64,000 nucleotides of DNA from positions 62,001 to 126,000 of the forward strand of contig JADQAV010000008.1 in assembly GCA_019775845.1 (NCBI GenBank), in the 5' to 3' direction. The translations under genes were made by a program, and so were the position numbers. Positions 1 through 11,795 of this stretch are shown here, one piece after another (positions within the stretch are counted from its first letter, which is position 1; every line of letters begins with the position of its first letter). Under the pieces are notes generated by a model. It saw only the letters and a list, made by a program, of their open reading frames with translations. It had not been told where the DNA came from and searched no databases. Source of the stretch: Myrmaecium sp. VS I D KN 1 (Eukaryota > Ascomycota > Dothideomycetes > Valsariales > Valsariaceae).

Positions 1-524
1 ATCATGATCTCGTATTCGGAGGAGCCCGTGGCGGAGGAGGAGGTGAAGAGGTCGTAGGCCACGTCCGCGACCAGGGAGCTGCCGCTGTAGGACCAGGTCC
101 AGACGGAGGGGATGGAGGTGATGCTGGAGAGCGTCTTGGGGGTCAGGTTCAGGAGGGCGTTGGCGTAGGATTTGACTTGGCCGGCGCTGTGGTGGGGGTG
201 TTAGTTATATGGGTTGGTTCGTTTTCTTTTTTCTTTTTCTTTTTTTTCTAAAAGAGGGGAGAGGGACAGAACTCACCCGCCAGTCCAGGTCCAGCTGGTG
301 TGCCACGCAAGCGTGTTGCCGGAGAGCGAATCCACCCCGGTGCACTGCGAGCCGCTGTCGGCGTTGGCCTCGCCCCACAGGTTGTTGTAGACGGTGTAGT
401 CGCCCGTGGTGGTCGAGTCCCACTGGCCGCAGAAGTCGGCGCGCTTCTGCAGGGTCGTCGTCGGCGCGGCCAGCGCGGTCGTCGCGGTGGTGACGGCGAG
501 GAGTGAGAGGGTGGTGAGCTTCAT
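1..524 (-). CDS. Secreted GH12 endo-beta-1,4-glucanase / xyloglucanase, 5' part (partial)
   Basis: Exons are 524-277 and 186-1 (continuing off the left edge); the intron 276-187 has GTGAGT and CACAG borders and joins in frame. The product starts with a hydrophobic signal peptide of about 20 residues, followed by a short propeptide ending in Lys-Arg (Kex2 site), then the mature start ADFCGQWDS. Family landmarks are visible: YTVYNNLWG, the W.W.G strand just before the intron, QVKSYAN just after it, and [12 protein letters not shown] leading to SSEYEIM, which contains the GH12 nucleophile glutamate (the E of EIM). The C-terminal third with the acid/base glutamate lies outside the window. GH12 enzymes hydrolyse beta-1,4 bonds in cellulose or xyloglucan outside the cell; which substrate is preferred here cannot be decided. 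A TATA box lies about 105 bp upstream. The family call is secure from motifs. Confidence 0.93.
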
Positions 525-626
525 GTTGGTTGTTGGTTGGCTGATGGGGAGAAAAAGAACGGATGGGGTTGGTGAGGGAAAGGTTGTGATGGGATGGCTT
601 GGCTATTTGAGCGCGAGGAAGATGGC

Positions 627-634
627 TTTTATAA
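627..634 (-). promoter_or_regulatory. TATA box of the GH12 gene
   Basis: The minus strand reads ATTATAAAAG here, about 105 bp before the GH12 start codon, a typical position for an inducible secreted-enzyme gene. A GCGGGG at 739-744 fits the loose CreA consensus SYGGRG, but such short sites arise by chance. Confidence 0.6.
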
Positions 635-859
635 TCTTGACCACAACCATCCCGACGTCGGAGATTTTGGGGATGATGCATGGCCCTCAGGAGGCCTTGC
701 TTTTTTCGGGAGTTGTCTGTACGATACATGGAGTCGAGGCGGGGAGGGGGCAGTAGGAAACGGAGGAACAACGGAAACAGGCAATATGGATGGGATGGGT
801 GGGTTTCGGGACGGTCCAGGAATAGAAGAGGTGAGTGAAATAGAAAAGTCCAGTACAAT

Positions 860-3800
860 ATAATGTAAATAGATTAAAACGTGCGGGAGTCGGTGTGCTT
901 GTTGTTCCAGCATTGGGATTATTCGGGCCGGCGAGCTTGTTTGAACCAGGAGGCCAGGGGGCTTGTTTCTGTTTCGTGTTTCGACGGGGTACCGAGTGAT
1001 GGTGATGAGGATGTCGATCATCGAATGCTTGCTTGGAAAGGCATCCGATGTTGTTGTGACAGTGGAAACAAGGAGGCGTGATGTATTGTAGCACAGGTAG
1101 AAAGTAAATCCGTCGGGAGTGTGAATCAACGCCTAACCATCCATCCTTACCACCACCATCGGCAATCGTTTTCCACCCAACGAAATAGTGAACTCGATCG
1201 ATCGTTGGTGGAAGAAACGCCGCGGACACGCCGGCCGTTACCCCTTGCCCCTTGCCCCTTGCCCCAAGCGTCCTACCCGCCCGGCCCCCTCCCCCCCTTT
1301 TTTTTGGGCTTCCCCCGCACCGTCGTCATCGCTCAATCTATTTCCAACATCCTTCCATCTAATCCATCCGTATACCATTTCTCCGAACGTCCGTTCTGCA
1401 TTGCTGTTTATTCCTTTCGGTTCTTCGCTATGAGCGAGGCACGTGAACGGACCGGACCGACAGACGACGTCCGATCCCCGGTCGGCGGCCGCCTCTCGGG
1501 CGGTTCCCGGCGCGCGGGAGCTGGCTACCTAGTTGGCTAGCTGGATGGCTGCTACTGTACCTCATTGATGTCTGATCGCGACGGTGCGCCGGAGAATTAT
1601 CACGCTTACGGAGCGCAGGGCATACCATGTGGATTGTCCTTCACGTTGCTGGGACCAGATCCGATCGGATGTTGTATCTGTATACGCAAGACGACGAAAA
1701 GACCTTCCCCGGCTAGATATGCGAGCCCGCCTCGCTGTTTCGTTTGACCGGGGACTTCGTTCTGCTTCTCTCTGTCAATTCCCGATGACCGTGAGCGATC
1801 GCGACAAGTAAACACTGGAAGGAAACTGCTTTGCTTTGCTCCACCCGCAGCGTGCGTCGTGGTGTTTACCTAACCCCCTGAGCGCTAGGTACTTTCTTGA
1901 TTTCCTCCGTTCGGTTTGCCCAACCCTCTTCGTGGGAAACCGGGAGAGGACCGAACGAGGAAGCGAGCCACGTCCTTATTAAACACTTTCATACGTACTT
2001 TGAACGGACAAGGCGTGTGGTGCGCGTGCGGGCATAGATGGAAGTCCGCAACAAACGAACGGAGGGGCATACCCACTGCCCGGGCATATGTATGCTTCCT
2101 CCCCTGAGCGACTGACGCCCGAACTTCTGCGTGCGGATGCGTATTCGATGGCCTGGATTAGCATAGAGAGAAGAGCAGCGATTCGTATGTATACCTACTT
2201 ATGGTGTTGAGCTGCGATCTCCTTACGGATACTCCCTACCTAATCCCACCTCACCTCCCCTCAAATATCTACTTCATCCATTCTCCATTCCAGCAGCAGC
2301 AACCCGACCCCGCTAATCAAATGCATCCCGCGCATGGATAAAGAATTCAATGGTAGAAGGCCTTCCGGCTTGGCCTTCGCCGGCGTCTAGGCATCTCAAC
2401 CATCAAAAGTATAAGGTAAGGAGCTAAAGCCATACTTGACGTGCATACACGCCTTACTGCGAACAAACAGGCGATTAGTTGTCTTTTAAATACCGCTGTG
2501 ATTCCGCCTAGCCCTCTCTGGTCCCGCACACTCCTCCTGTTTGCCGTATTGACCGTATCATCCATTATCATCATCCATGATGGGAGGGATCACGGCGGAT
2601 ACCGTACAGTACAGTATACAGTACATACATACCACGCAAGCGGAAACTGGTTCTCTCCGCCGTCGCGGTAGAAAAAGTCTTAGTCTTCCGCCTCTTCTCT
2701 TCTCTTCTCCGCTTCGTCTTCTTTGCTTCCTCCCGCTGCCGTTTCTCTGCTGGGTCAACGGGTGCGCTTGCACGTTCTGCGTTCCACGTTCCACGTTCCA
2801 TAGCATCGCTAGAGAGGGTATTATCATCACGCCTTTCATCCTACCTGCACAGTCAAGCCATCGGGCAGTTCTGAGAAGCGCTGGTCGTTTCCGGATCTCG
2901 CGCATGAGCACAGGGCTTCCGAAGACCAGGCTGACAGGAGGTAAGACTTGTCGTTCCTCGTAGGCCCCCCCTACCAGACCTTCCTGCAGACTCTCAGGGT
3001 GCCACCCAGCTCCCTCACAGTATCCCCTGCAGCTCCTTTCCCCGACCCGTTTGTAAGCTTCTTTACCAGCTCTTAACAGGCCCTCATCGCCGACTTTCTC
3101 GAGCGCCCCCGAATAAGCTGCCAGCCGGCCCCTTCTCTCGCCAGTTTGATCCTTACCCGGAGAAATGTGTGGAGGCTTGCTCGCTTGCAAGGGATAGGAG
3201 AGGCGTCTGCGGGATGCCTCGCAGGACTGCTTGTAGGTTTCTGTGTTATTTTGCGATCGTGGGGCTGGTGGGATTGGGGTAGAGGGGCTTCTGCTCTGCG
3301 AGGTGTTGGTGTGTATGTATAAGGAGGCCGTGTCGAAATGTTGATCCTGTCGCTCGCTCGTGCGGTAGGGGAGAAGTTCAACGCATTCTTGTCTCATCGT
3401 CTTCAGTGCAGTCGTTATGCTGGCTCGGTACCCGCTGGTGTAGCAGTATGTGAAGGTGGATTCCTGTCCAAAAATAAGTCCTGATTCTCCATTCATCAGG
3501 CCGATACATACCAAACGACCCGCCACCCATGATGGCTCAAACAAAACCACATCCTTTCTCAACATAAAAAGAGCGAAATTTTCAATGAGAAGACAAAAAC
3601 ATACAGCAGCAGGGATTCGCTAATGGTCACCCACTTAACTACTAATCTGCCGGTAGGCTGCTTAACTGTGGAAGAGCGGACGGGGTTCCGTGTTCTCAAC
3701 CTCCTATGGCCGTATGTGGTAGATTTGCCATCCTTTGGTGTTTATATTCCCCAGTGCTGGAGCTGGGCGGACGATATGAGGCTGCCAAATGTATATTAGT

Positions 3801-4610
3801 AACCCGACGTCGGCTAGCCTTCCGCTGCTGGCTGGAGGCGGAACATCTTCAACCACGATGTTGGCGGCGGATGGGATCAGCAGCGCGGCTTTTAAGGGCG
3901 TCAAAGCCGTGATTAGGCCCTTTTCGTCGGTCTTCGTCGTGCGAAGGATGGATAGATCTGGACTGGTGTCGGGCCAAAGTGAGATACCCCTGTGCGAAGG
4001 TGACGACCGAACGGATGGTGAACACAACGGCGGTGAAGGTGAGTATTTACATGTAGAGAACGGCATTGACTTGCTTAGTTTGATGACGATATGATAGTGT
4101 ATGCAGTGAAGGTTTCCTTTTTGACCGGGTGAGATTCGTTAGATGGAGTGCGGTTTGAGGTTGCCGTAGACAGACTGAATCCCCTGAGCTGGTAGGTTGG
4201 TTCTGTTAGAAGAACGACGAGTTGCCGTGCTTGACTTGCTGCCTTACGACGGAGGGGTGGTGATAGATGACGTTGAGCGAGGCAGGCAAGCAGGTTAGAC
4301 GGTGAGAGAAGTTCATACTGATTACCGCTTTATTGTCGAGAAGAAGATGCCGGTCACGAGCTAATCTATCCTCTTCGATTCCTTTCTCATTTAACGAAAC
4401 CGGTATTGAGATCGTGCAGCTTAGCTTGCACCGACGTCCCTTCGACTTGAAATCAAGGTACTTCCGTCGAGGCATCACTTCGCTTCTACACAGCCTCTCT
4501 TCTCACTTCTCTTCTTCTTCTCCCCACCACCACCACCACTTCTACACCATCTCCGTCGTCAGTCTCCCTGTCTATCCCAACTTCATCATCCATTCCCCAC
4601 CGTCGACGCA
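860..4610. other. Intergenic region without a supportable gene
   Basis: This is about 3.7 kb between the divergent GH12 and HNH genes. It holds C- and T-rich runs near 1240-1320 and 4490-4610 that fit promoter and leader DNA. The longest open frame is on the minus strand at 2558-3565 (335 codons). It has no recognisable domain, overlaps a short (ACAGT)-like simple stretch at 2603-2630 and has no convincing start context, so it is noted but not called. Short overlapping frames at 3704-4094 on both strands are equally unsupported. Confidence 0.5.
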
Positions 4611-4631
4611 TTGCCCCTATCACAAGCAAGC

Positions 4632-5948
4632 ATGTCTGAAGACTCTCCTCCCCACCCCGTCAGCCTTCCCCTGCGTGTTGCTGCTGAAGCAGCATCCTCA
4701 CCACCACCTCCCCCACCCCCATCATCCTCATCTTCCGAAGGCGAAGAGGAGCCGTACAACCGCGCGGTTGCCATCAGCCGCTTCTACAAGATCATCGCTC
4801 ACTTCGAGGCCGCCAACCTCGTCCATCAAGTCGGCCGCTACCACCGTCACGTACTGCTCCGCCTAACCTTCGAGCACGCGCAGTCGGACGCGTCCGGCGA
4901 CAACTTCCTCAAGGCCTTCTTCGCGCACCTCGGCGTGCCGTCCACCGGTGACCCAACCGCCACCGATATCCTTTCTACCGACGCCGACCGTCAGAAGGTG
5001 TTTCGTAACGTCGCTGGCTTCGCCGACCGCCTCATCGACGACCTCTTCCTACCTCGTGAGTCACCTCTTCCTTTTATTCATCCTTCACGTCGACCTTGTA
5101 CTGACATCCTCCCAACAGTGAAAGCGATGGCCAGAGCGCCTCCTCCGGGAACCATGACCAGCAGGACCAACCTGCTCCAAGCCTGCCTGACCCGCCACCG
5201 TCACCGCTGCGTGGTCACGGGCAAGTTCGACGTCACCGAGGCCGCGGTGCGTCGCGACGCCAACCGGGAAGTCCTCGACGACGACGGCGTGCTGTTGGAG
5301 TACGACGCCGACTTCACCTACATCGAACTGACGCACATCATCCACCCCGGCCTCCTCAGCCGCAACGAGCAAGGCGAGCTGGTACGTGAATCCTCCCTCC
5401 CTCCCTCCCCCCATCCCACCGTCCAACCCTCCACTAACCCCAAACCCCTCCCCCCCCAGGACCCCCCCGACCAGCCCATCATCGCAGCTCTCGACATGTT
5501 CGACGTCGGCATCGCCTCCCTCATCGGCGGCCCCATCCCCACCGACCCCACCAACGCCCTCATCATGTCGACGGGCGCCCGGGCGCTGTTCCGGGAATAC
5601 CGGCTCGTCTTCGAGCCGCAGGCGAGCCCGAGCACCAGCCCGAACACGCCGCGGTACCGCATCGCCGCCGTGCTGGCGCCGGGCGCCCTGGCGCCGTCCT
5701 TCCCCGTGCCCGTCGTCCGCGACCTCGTCCCCGCCGTCGGCGCCGCCCCGCCGTCCCCCCGCCTCCTCGCCCTCCACCGAGCCCTCGGGCTCATCCTGCA
5801 GCGCTCCGGCGTCGGCGCCCACGTCGACCGCCTCTTCGAGCAGGTCACCGTCTTGGACTGGCATGCCGCCGCTGCCTCCGACGGCTCCACCGACCTCGGC
5901 CGTCTCGTCCGGATCTACCTTGCTGGCTGGGATAAGTTCGAGGAATGA
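4632..5948 (+). CDS. Fungal HNH-nuclease-domain protein of unknown role
   Basis: Exons are 4632-5055, 5119-5381 and 5460-5948. Both introns (63 and 78 nt; GTGAGT..ACAG and GTACGT..CCAG) are multiples of three without stops, so they are hidden in one long open frame. The ATG at 4632 is chosen because the upstream extension to 4611 begins with TTG. The 391-residue product has a Pro/Ser-rich acidic N-terminus, a helical region around FYKIIAHFEAANLVHQV, then an HNH_2-like core: RHRCVVTG with the Cys..Thr-Gly signature, and about 45 residues later YIELTHIIHP with the His-Ile-Ile of the metal site. Proteins with this layout are common and often multicopy in filamentous fungi; their substrate is not established and catalytic activity is uncertain. 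Domain call likely, function unknown. Confidence 0.85.
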   Translation: MSEDSPPHPVSLPLRVAAEAASSPPPPPPPSSSSSEGEEEPYNRAVAISRFYKIIAHFEAANLVHQVGRYHRHVLLRLTFEHAQSDASGDNFLKAFFAHLGVPSTGDPTATDILSTDADRQKVFRNVAGFADRLIDDLFLPRESPLPFIHPSRRPCTDILPTVKAMARAPPPGTMTSRTNLLQACLTRHRHRCVVTGKFDVTEAAVRRDANREVLDDDGVLLEYDADFTYIELTHIIHPGLLSRNEQGELVRESSLPPSPHPTVQPSTNPKPLPPQDPPDQPIIAALDMFDVGIASLIGGPIPTDPTNALIMSTGARALFREYRLVFEPQASPSTSPNTPRYRIAAVLAPGALAPSFPVPVVRDLVPAVGAAPPSPRLLALHRALGLILQRSGVGAHVDRLFEQVTVLDWHAAAASDGSTDLGRLVRIYLAGWDKFEE

Positions 5949-6450
5949 TTGCCTCGTGGTTACGTTGAGGTCTCGCGTTCGTGAGGAATAGGACACTCAC
6001 ATGGCCCCGAAGATGGGGAAGAGAGAGGAAAAAACAAGGATCATGTACTTATAGCAATTGAAGTCTCCACACCTCTCTCATGAAGCTTTTCTTACGCCTT
6101 GATCAAGCATGCTTGCTGCTTTCTGCACGTGATGTCTTCGTTGTTGTATGCCAATAGCCTCATTTGAGCTTCCTCTTTCGATAGAAGAAGTAAAGAAAGT
6201 GAGGAGGCGTAGCTGGTGGCAGTAGTTATTTGAAAACCCCAGTTTTATCGCTGTCTTCGAGCCTCGCGCAAGCGATAAATCGTAATCTGCTCTTGATTGC
6301 TTGATGCGCTGGTGTAGAGCGAAATGCTGTCATACCTAGCTCTCGTGAACGTTGATCAGAAACAACGGGATAAAAAAAATAAGTACAGCGCAGCATTTGT
6401 CATAATGGCACATAGAATCATGCTACGGATACGCTGGACCAAGGAACAGC
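5949..6450. other. 3' region of the HNH gene and spacer before the tRNA
   Basis: About 500 bp of moderately AT-rich sequence. It should include the HNH 3' UTR. No open frame, RNA or repeat can be supported. Confidence 0.5.
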
Positions 6451-6456
6451 AAAAAA
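6451..6456 (-). terminator. Pol III terminator of tRNA-Asp
   Basis: A run of six T on the minus strand lies four bases past the 3' end of the tRNA, as expected for RNA polymerase III. Confidence 0.85.
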
Positions 6457-6460
6457 TGAA

Positions 6461-6556
6461 CTCTCCCTCGGGGAATCGAACCCCGGTCTCCCGCGCTTGT
6501 TATCCTATTGGCTAGGAATTGACAAGCGGAAATCATGACCACTAGACCAAGGAAGA
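6461..6556 (-). tRNA. tRNA-Asp(GTC) with intron
   Basis: Read on the minus strand, the cloverleaf is complete: acceptor TCTTCCT (6556-6550) pairs with AGGGAGA (6468-6462) using one G-U pair, followed by discriminator G at 6461. The D arm has the usual TGGTCTAGTGGT A box, and the T arm GGGGTTCGATTCCCC holds the B box. The anticodon loop is TTGTCAC (anticodon GTC, Asp) once a 24-nt intron at 6519-6496 is removed; the intron follows base 37, the standard place. CTTGT just before and ACAAG at the end of the intron can pair, as needed for tRNA endonuclease recognition. The acceptor stem differs from the usual fungal tRNA-Asp stem, yet pairing is kept. Confidence 0.93.
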
Positions 6557-9500
6557 TGACTAATCAGAAACTCCTGATGAACAGGACTTGGCGCGCTTGT
6601 GGTTGGCTTCTGATGGAAATTTGGTTTAAAATTGGATCACATATAGGCTTACCTCTTTGACGTTGCAAGCGCGGTTATCAATGCAACGATAGCCATCTGT
6701 TTACCACCACATTATCTGAACCGCAACATCTCTTCGTGCGCCAGCGTCCCTCTACCCGCCTGCAGCTTCATCCGTGTTCTTTCCTCTTACTTCATGCTCA
6801 GCTTTCTAGAGTCAGTGCTACAAATTCACCGCGACCCGACAATACCCCTGCGACCAGGCTTCGAACAGAGGACGGTCTGTGGCAGATGCCATCTGTGATC
6901 ACGCCTCCAAAAGGGGCCTTGCCTGCCGTTCACAACCAGCTGTCTCAACTTGGTGGATGTGTCGATGTTCGACTCTTCGTTCTTTGTTTCCTCCATGATT
7001 GCAAGAGACTCAAAACACGTCTTGCTGGAAAGCGTTTGTCTACGGTGACAAGAAAGGCGCAGCAGAAAATACGAACCGCTCAATGTATGGCAGAGGTTCC
7101 TCGCTGAAATTTCTCGCTGTCCCACCTTATGGAGTTTTGGTGGCCCCTTGCCTATGCAATCATCTCGAAGTCTCTACGGATACCTTAACGACCTTACGAT
7201 GGTCTGTTTCAGACCTCATCTCATGACCAACGCTTCGTCCCCTCTCGGATATGAGATGAAAGCACAGCAAGAAAGCAGCAAAGCCTCATAAGCACAGAAC
7301 AGGGATACTTGGCAGAACCAGAACGCACAAGCTATGAAGGACATCTTCGGAAGTGACCTGTGTTGTCTGTTCCAACGCTGTTGGTGGGCATTCCGACACA
7401 GCTGAGGCTCGACAGCGACTCTGATCCGCCAGCTCTGGGTCGAACAACATCGCTATAGGGGCGTTGACGAGCGGTTCCCCGGTAACTCTCCGACACTACA
7501 CTACAGCTGGGCTGCGTTTTCACACATAAAGACCGCCTTAGACGCGCTGGAAAACCAGCTCGCCCGGAACCTGCCGTGGATCTCTACCAGCCGAACAATT
7601 CTTTCCCGTATTAATATCTCGTCTGGAAAGAATCCACTGAAGAACGGTACCCGAACCGGCCTGAGTTTTCCGCCGACCAAGCAGCTGCATAACTATCATC
7701 GCAGCCCGAAGACTGCAGCACGGAAGGTGCGCAGGTACTCAGTTACATACGCTGGCTAACGCAGTTCTCCTCCTGACGAAGCGGAATGCGCACCACCAAC
7801 TCCCGTTGGACGTTGATCCCTTCCGGTTAGACATCATGAACAAGTGTCAGATCGACTAACTGAATTCTACCGGTCGATATTCTTACCAAACCCTTTATTG
7901 GATATTCCCATAAGCCTGGCGGAATCGGCTCGCCCCGTGCAGTGTCTAAAGCTCAATATTATCGAGATAGGATTCGATGAGCGCAGGGGAAATGTCGACC
8001 CTTACTTTATGCCCTTACCCTTTTCTGAAGGCAGAATTGAGGAAGATGCAGCTAAGGTCTAGTTAAACGCGGCTGTGATCATGAAGAGTTAACGGAGAGA
8101 GAGAATCAAAGTCTCTATTATCTCTACGCTATCATATTGGAGGAGCGCCACTTTGCAAATCAGCCGCCCCGACCAGGCTGAAGCGTCCCTGTCGAGTCCG
8201 CTAAAGTCAGTTCTAGCTGCGATTACGTGCCGGTGAAACATCATCAGCGATTTTACTGTCGCGGGACAGCCGCACTGGGGAGACGGATTTCGAAGCTGGG
8301 ACAAAGCCATGTTTACCAGTCTGCATCCTCGCGGTAGTACCAGCATTGAATCCCTTCGATCATCTGTCCCTCGGTGGGTTTGTCTCCGCATGTTCTGCAA
8401 CACTGAACTGATGTGACGGGGATGAGTTGCTACAGCAGTGCCGCCATGATGTCCTAAATGATTTTCTCTTACTCTCCCATCCTTTCCTTTCCCCCTCTTC
8501 TTCGCTGAAACGCGCACCAATATCTTACACATGCTCCGAATCCCGGAATCAACGCCGGCACCGCACAGAGAAGAAGAGCCAAGGGATGGAGCGAGAGAAA
8601 ACAAGACGCATAGACAATGCAAGCCGAGACGCACGTATTTGGGGTACTACCGAGGAAGGATGTCGCAGACGCCGAGCACCTCGCCGCGGCGACGAGCACG
8701 AGTACGGGGTGAAATATACTGAAGGCCCGACATGTCCCTCCCTCGCGCCTGAAAGATGTATGACCGTCCCTCCTCTTACATGCCGGTGGGGTTTCGACAG
8801 AACTTAGTAGCGAAGCACGAATGACCGAACTGATCAGATATTACAAACTTGCCGTCGGTCAGGATGCAACCATTACGGTCATGCCTTATCCTGGAAATTA
8901 TATGAAAATGCTTTGTTGGTTGAGAAGCATCTTGAGTTTTTCGGAAGTAACAGGAAGAGCCCCTAAATTATAGCCTGGGTCCTTTTGACGACCTACTCGG
9001 CTCGAGCAGGCACGAGATCTGAACCCATTACATCCTCGGAGCTTCGGTGATAGAAGACGGAAGATAAAAGCTCTAAGTAGGCACCCGGGAAAGGTGCCTA
9101 CGTTCGTTTTTGTGGTCCGCAGAAGGAACAATACTGGCGGAAATTCCAGGGTGAAGAGCTGGAGATGCTCGACGGAGCCAGTCTTTTGATCTAACGTCGA
9201 TCTACGATCTGTGTTCGTAAGATTAACAGCGGGATTGCTCCTCGGATTCATCCTTTAGCTCCAGAGACCGAGGGTTTGGTCGCTCACCCGTACGAAACGC
9301 AGAAAACGGAGCTCACTTATGGACTTCCGTAATTCTCATATATGGTCGGGTGGTGAACAACTGCTACCTGATGCCGACTATGAGGCGAAGTACCAATATA
9401 ACCGCCAATATCTGGATACATTATATTCGAATGTGCTGTACTGATTAGGATTATGAAACAAGGATTCTATACGTACGGACGCTCATCAGACATATAGCTC

Positions 9501-11795
9501 ATCATCAGAATGAGGCCTTGACAAATTTAGGAAGAAGAGCGTAGCTCCAAGGTCGACCAACGGGAGCGTTTATGCGAAATAGAATACACTAGGAGGATAG
9601 TTCATTGTGGAGGCTATGTGTAATCTGGTTTCCGGGTCGACCTACATCTCTCAGCCACGACTGCCGCGCATAACCGCATACAGCACTTGCTTTCCACTTC
9701 GCCAGCTAGGTACAGTGTCGGGAACCTAGAAAGAACAGTACGCGTCCTGTCGACGCTGGTGATGTCCAACAGCGTTAACGAGAGGTTGGCGGAGCAAAAG
9801 GGTCTAAGTACGAGATCTTCAGCTAAATACGGGCTGTTTTACGATCTCTACTACCCGTTAGTTGACCTGGTCTTGACATCGTCGATGGATTACCAGGCAC
9901 GTACGTTTCGCGTGTAGCAATGGCCCCAATCACACCGAAGAAGGATGACGATCAATCCAAGACATTCAAATCCGGCCCTGGGTTTTTGTAAGGCACACCA
10001 CCGTCAATAAGCTATTCTGGAGGAAAAGTCAGCGGGACCGCAGAAGTGTAGTCATAGGCTGCTCAAACGGGCTACACGGGAACAAAAGAGGAGTGACATT
10101 TTCAGCAGCCATATCAACAACCGTCGGCACAGGAAAGGTTCTGAGAGAACAGTCTCGCCGGAAGTCCACGCTTCTTACGGATGAAATAGTTCAGAGTAAC
10201 ACTTCCCTAAGTTATCTTTCAAAGAGTCGAATGGTCCAGAGCAGCAACGTGATGATATCGGACGTAGACCGTCACTGTGCTGGAAGCAGTTGACTTCGGT
10301 GTGAACGGCTGCAAAGATAGCCCAGCAACGTTGATATCAGACAGCGGGGCCAGGCCAGCAATGCTCGGTTAAAATTCAGCAAAGAACGCCAGATCACTGG
10401 AAAACGACGTCGTTAAGGACAGCAGACGTCGAACAAAAGGCGGTGAAAGAAGCAATGGGAAAGAAGAGAAGATCCGAATTCACCACGCAGAACTATGGAG
10501 ACAGACGAGGACCAACGGTTTCTATATGAGGCCATATTCTCTCAGGGTGTGAGAAGCATCGTACTCACTGGTTTTACACAGACCTCGCCTTTGAACGGTT
10601 GGGCTGATGACTCCAGACGAGCAATATTGGCAAGAATCAAGAGCCCAACGATAGTACGTACCTACGAAATCAAAGGCAGGAGCGCCGAACAAAGTCACTT
10701 ATCTCTCTTTCCTCTTCAGAGGGCCATAATCCACGCAAAGCCTTGATCAGTCGGTCTCCATCTCTCATAGGGTCTCGCCACTCAGTGTTCTTTTACAAAA
10801 ACGGAGGAGTATTCAGGCGGGGGGAGCCGCTTCTCAAGCACCATGACAGAAGAAGAACCTCAGCCCCTTCAGATATCACCTTAAATCCCGGGTGATCGAT
10901 TCCGCAGTAATATCGCTCCGCTTCCCCTGAGTATTGTGCTCGTTCCAAAAGCCTTCCAGTATATAAGCACCGAAGGCCTCCCTTCAGGTCCTGTTGCCAA
11001 GCAGCTCGTTGGTATTTCAAATGCCTTTCAAGTGCCAAGTGCATACTAATACGCAATGCATCATGACCACAGACCGGAGCGTATGTTAGCACCACCAGAA
11101 AAGGTTCGAAAACAGAGAAGAAGGCAAGACAACTGTCTTGTGAGAAGAGGTATCCTTCGGCATACCATATACAGTGCGATGACGCGCGAAGCAGAGTGTT
11201 AGCTCTGCGGATTCTTTTCCTGCTCCTCCTCCGCTGAACACCCACCGCTGTGTATATACACATAGAAACGACTTCCATCCCAGTATCTTCGCTCACTCCC
11301 CTCCGCTATCCGATAATCCTTCTCCTTCCACTGGCCAAAGAAGTACTGTAGGATGGAAAGCATAGGTGTGAAGCATTGGACGTAAGCCAACTTCAGGAAA
11401 AAAGAAAGTCGATTAAAGTAAAGTAGACCAAGCTACCCGCGTACTCTGCGTTCGTCCGGTAAATGCAGGAAGGACTTCTCATTCGTGCACGTGTGCAGGC
11501 GTAAGAGCTGTAGTATTACTTCAGTTGTATTCTTTTGAGCTTGAACCTGAGTCTACCTAAGGCTATGCATACATATACCCCATGCATATGCCATCGACTG
11601 CGTGCGAACCGACAAGAAGCATTCCGTAGAACTAAGCCATCTAACCGCGTCAAGCTAAAGCAAGGGTATAAAACTTTTATGGTGGTGCATGACCTGCTTT
11701 GAGAAGGGTCCCTGGGAAGACAAAAGGGTATCAACGAACGCAGAACATGAAAGAGAAACGTAAACCGCAGCAACGGGTGAGCCACAGCCACTCCC
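6557..11795. other. Gene desert of about 5.2 kb
   Basis: No open frame longer than about 180 codons, no recognisable protein motif and no tandem or inverted repeat was seen by eye. Frames such as 8089-8634 (minus, 181 codons), 10793-11296 (minus, 167 codons) and 9687-9917 (plus) lack any domain and are probably chance. The stretch may be old decayed sequence. Confidence 0.5.

Noticed and set aside
2558-3565. 335-codon open frame on the minus strand
   Set aside because: No domain, no splice sites, simple sequence at its 3' part and uneven composition; kept only as a note.
8555-8600. ACAGAGAAGA, resembling the U6 core
   Set aside because: The following U6 sequence AGCATGGCCCC is absent and no Pol III signals are present.
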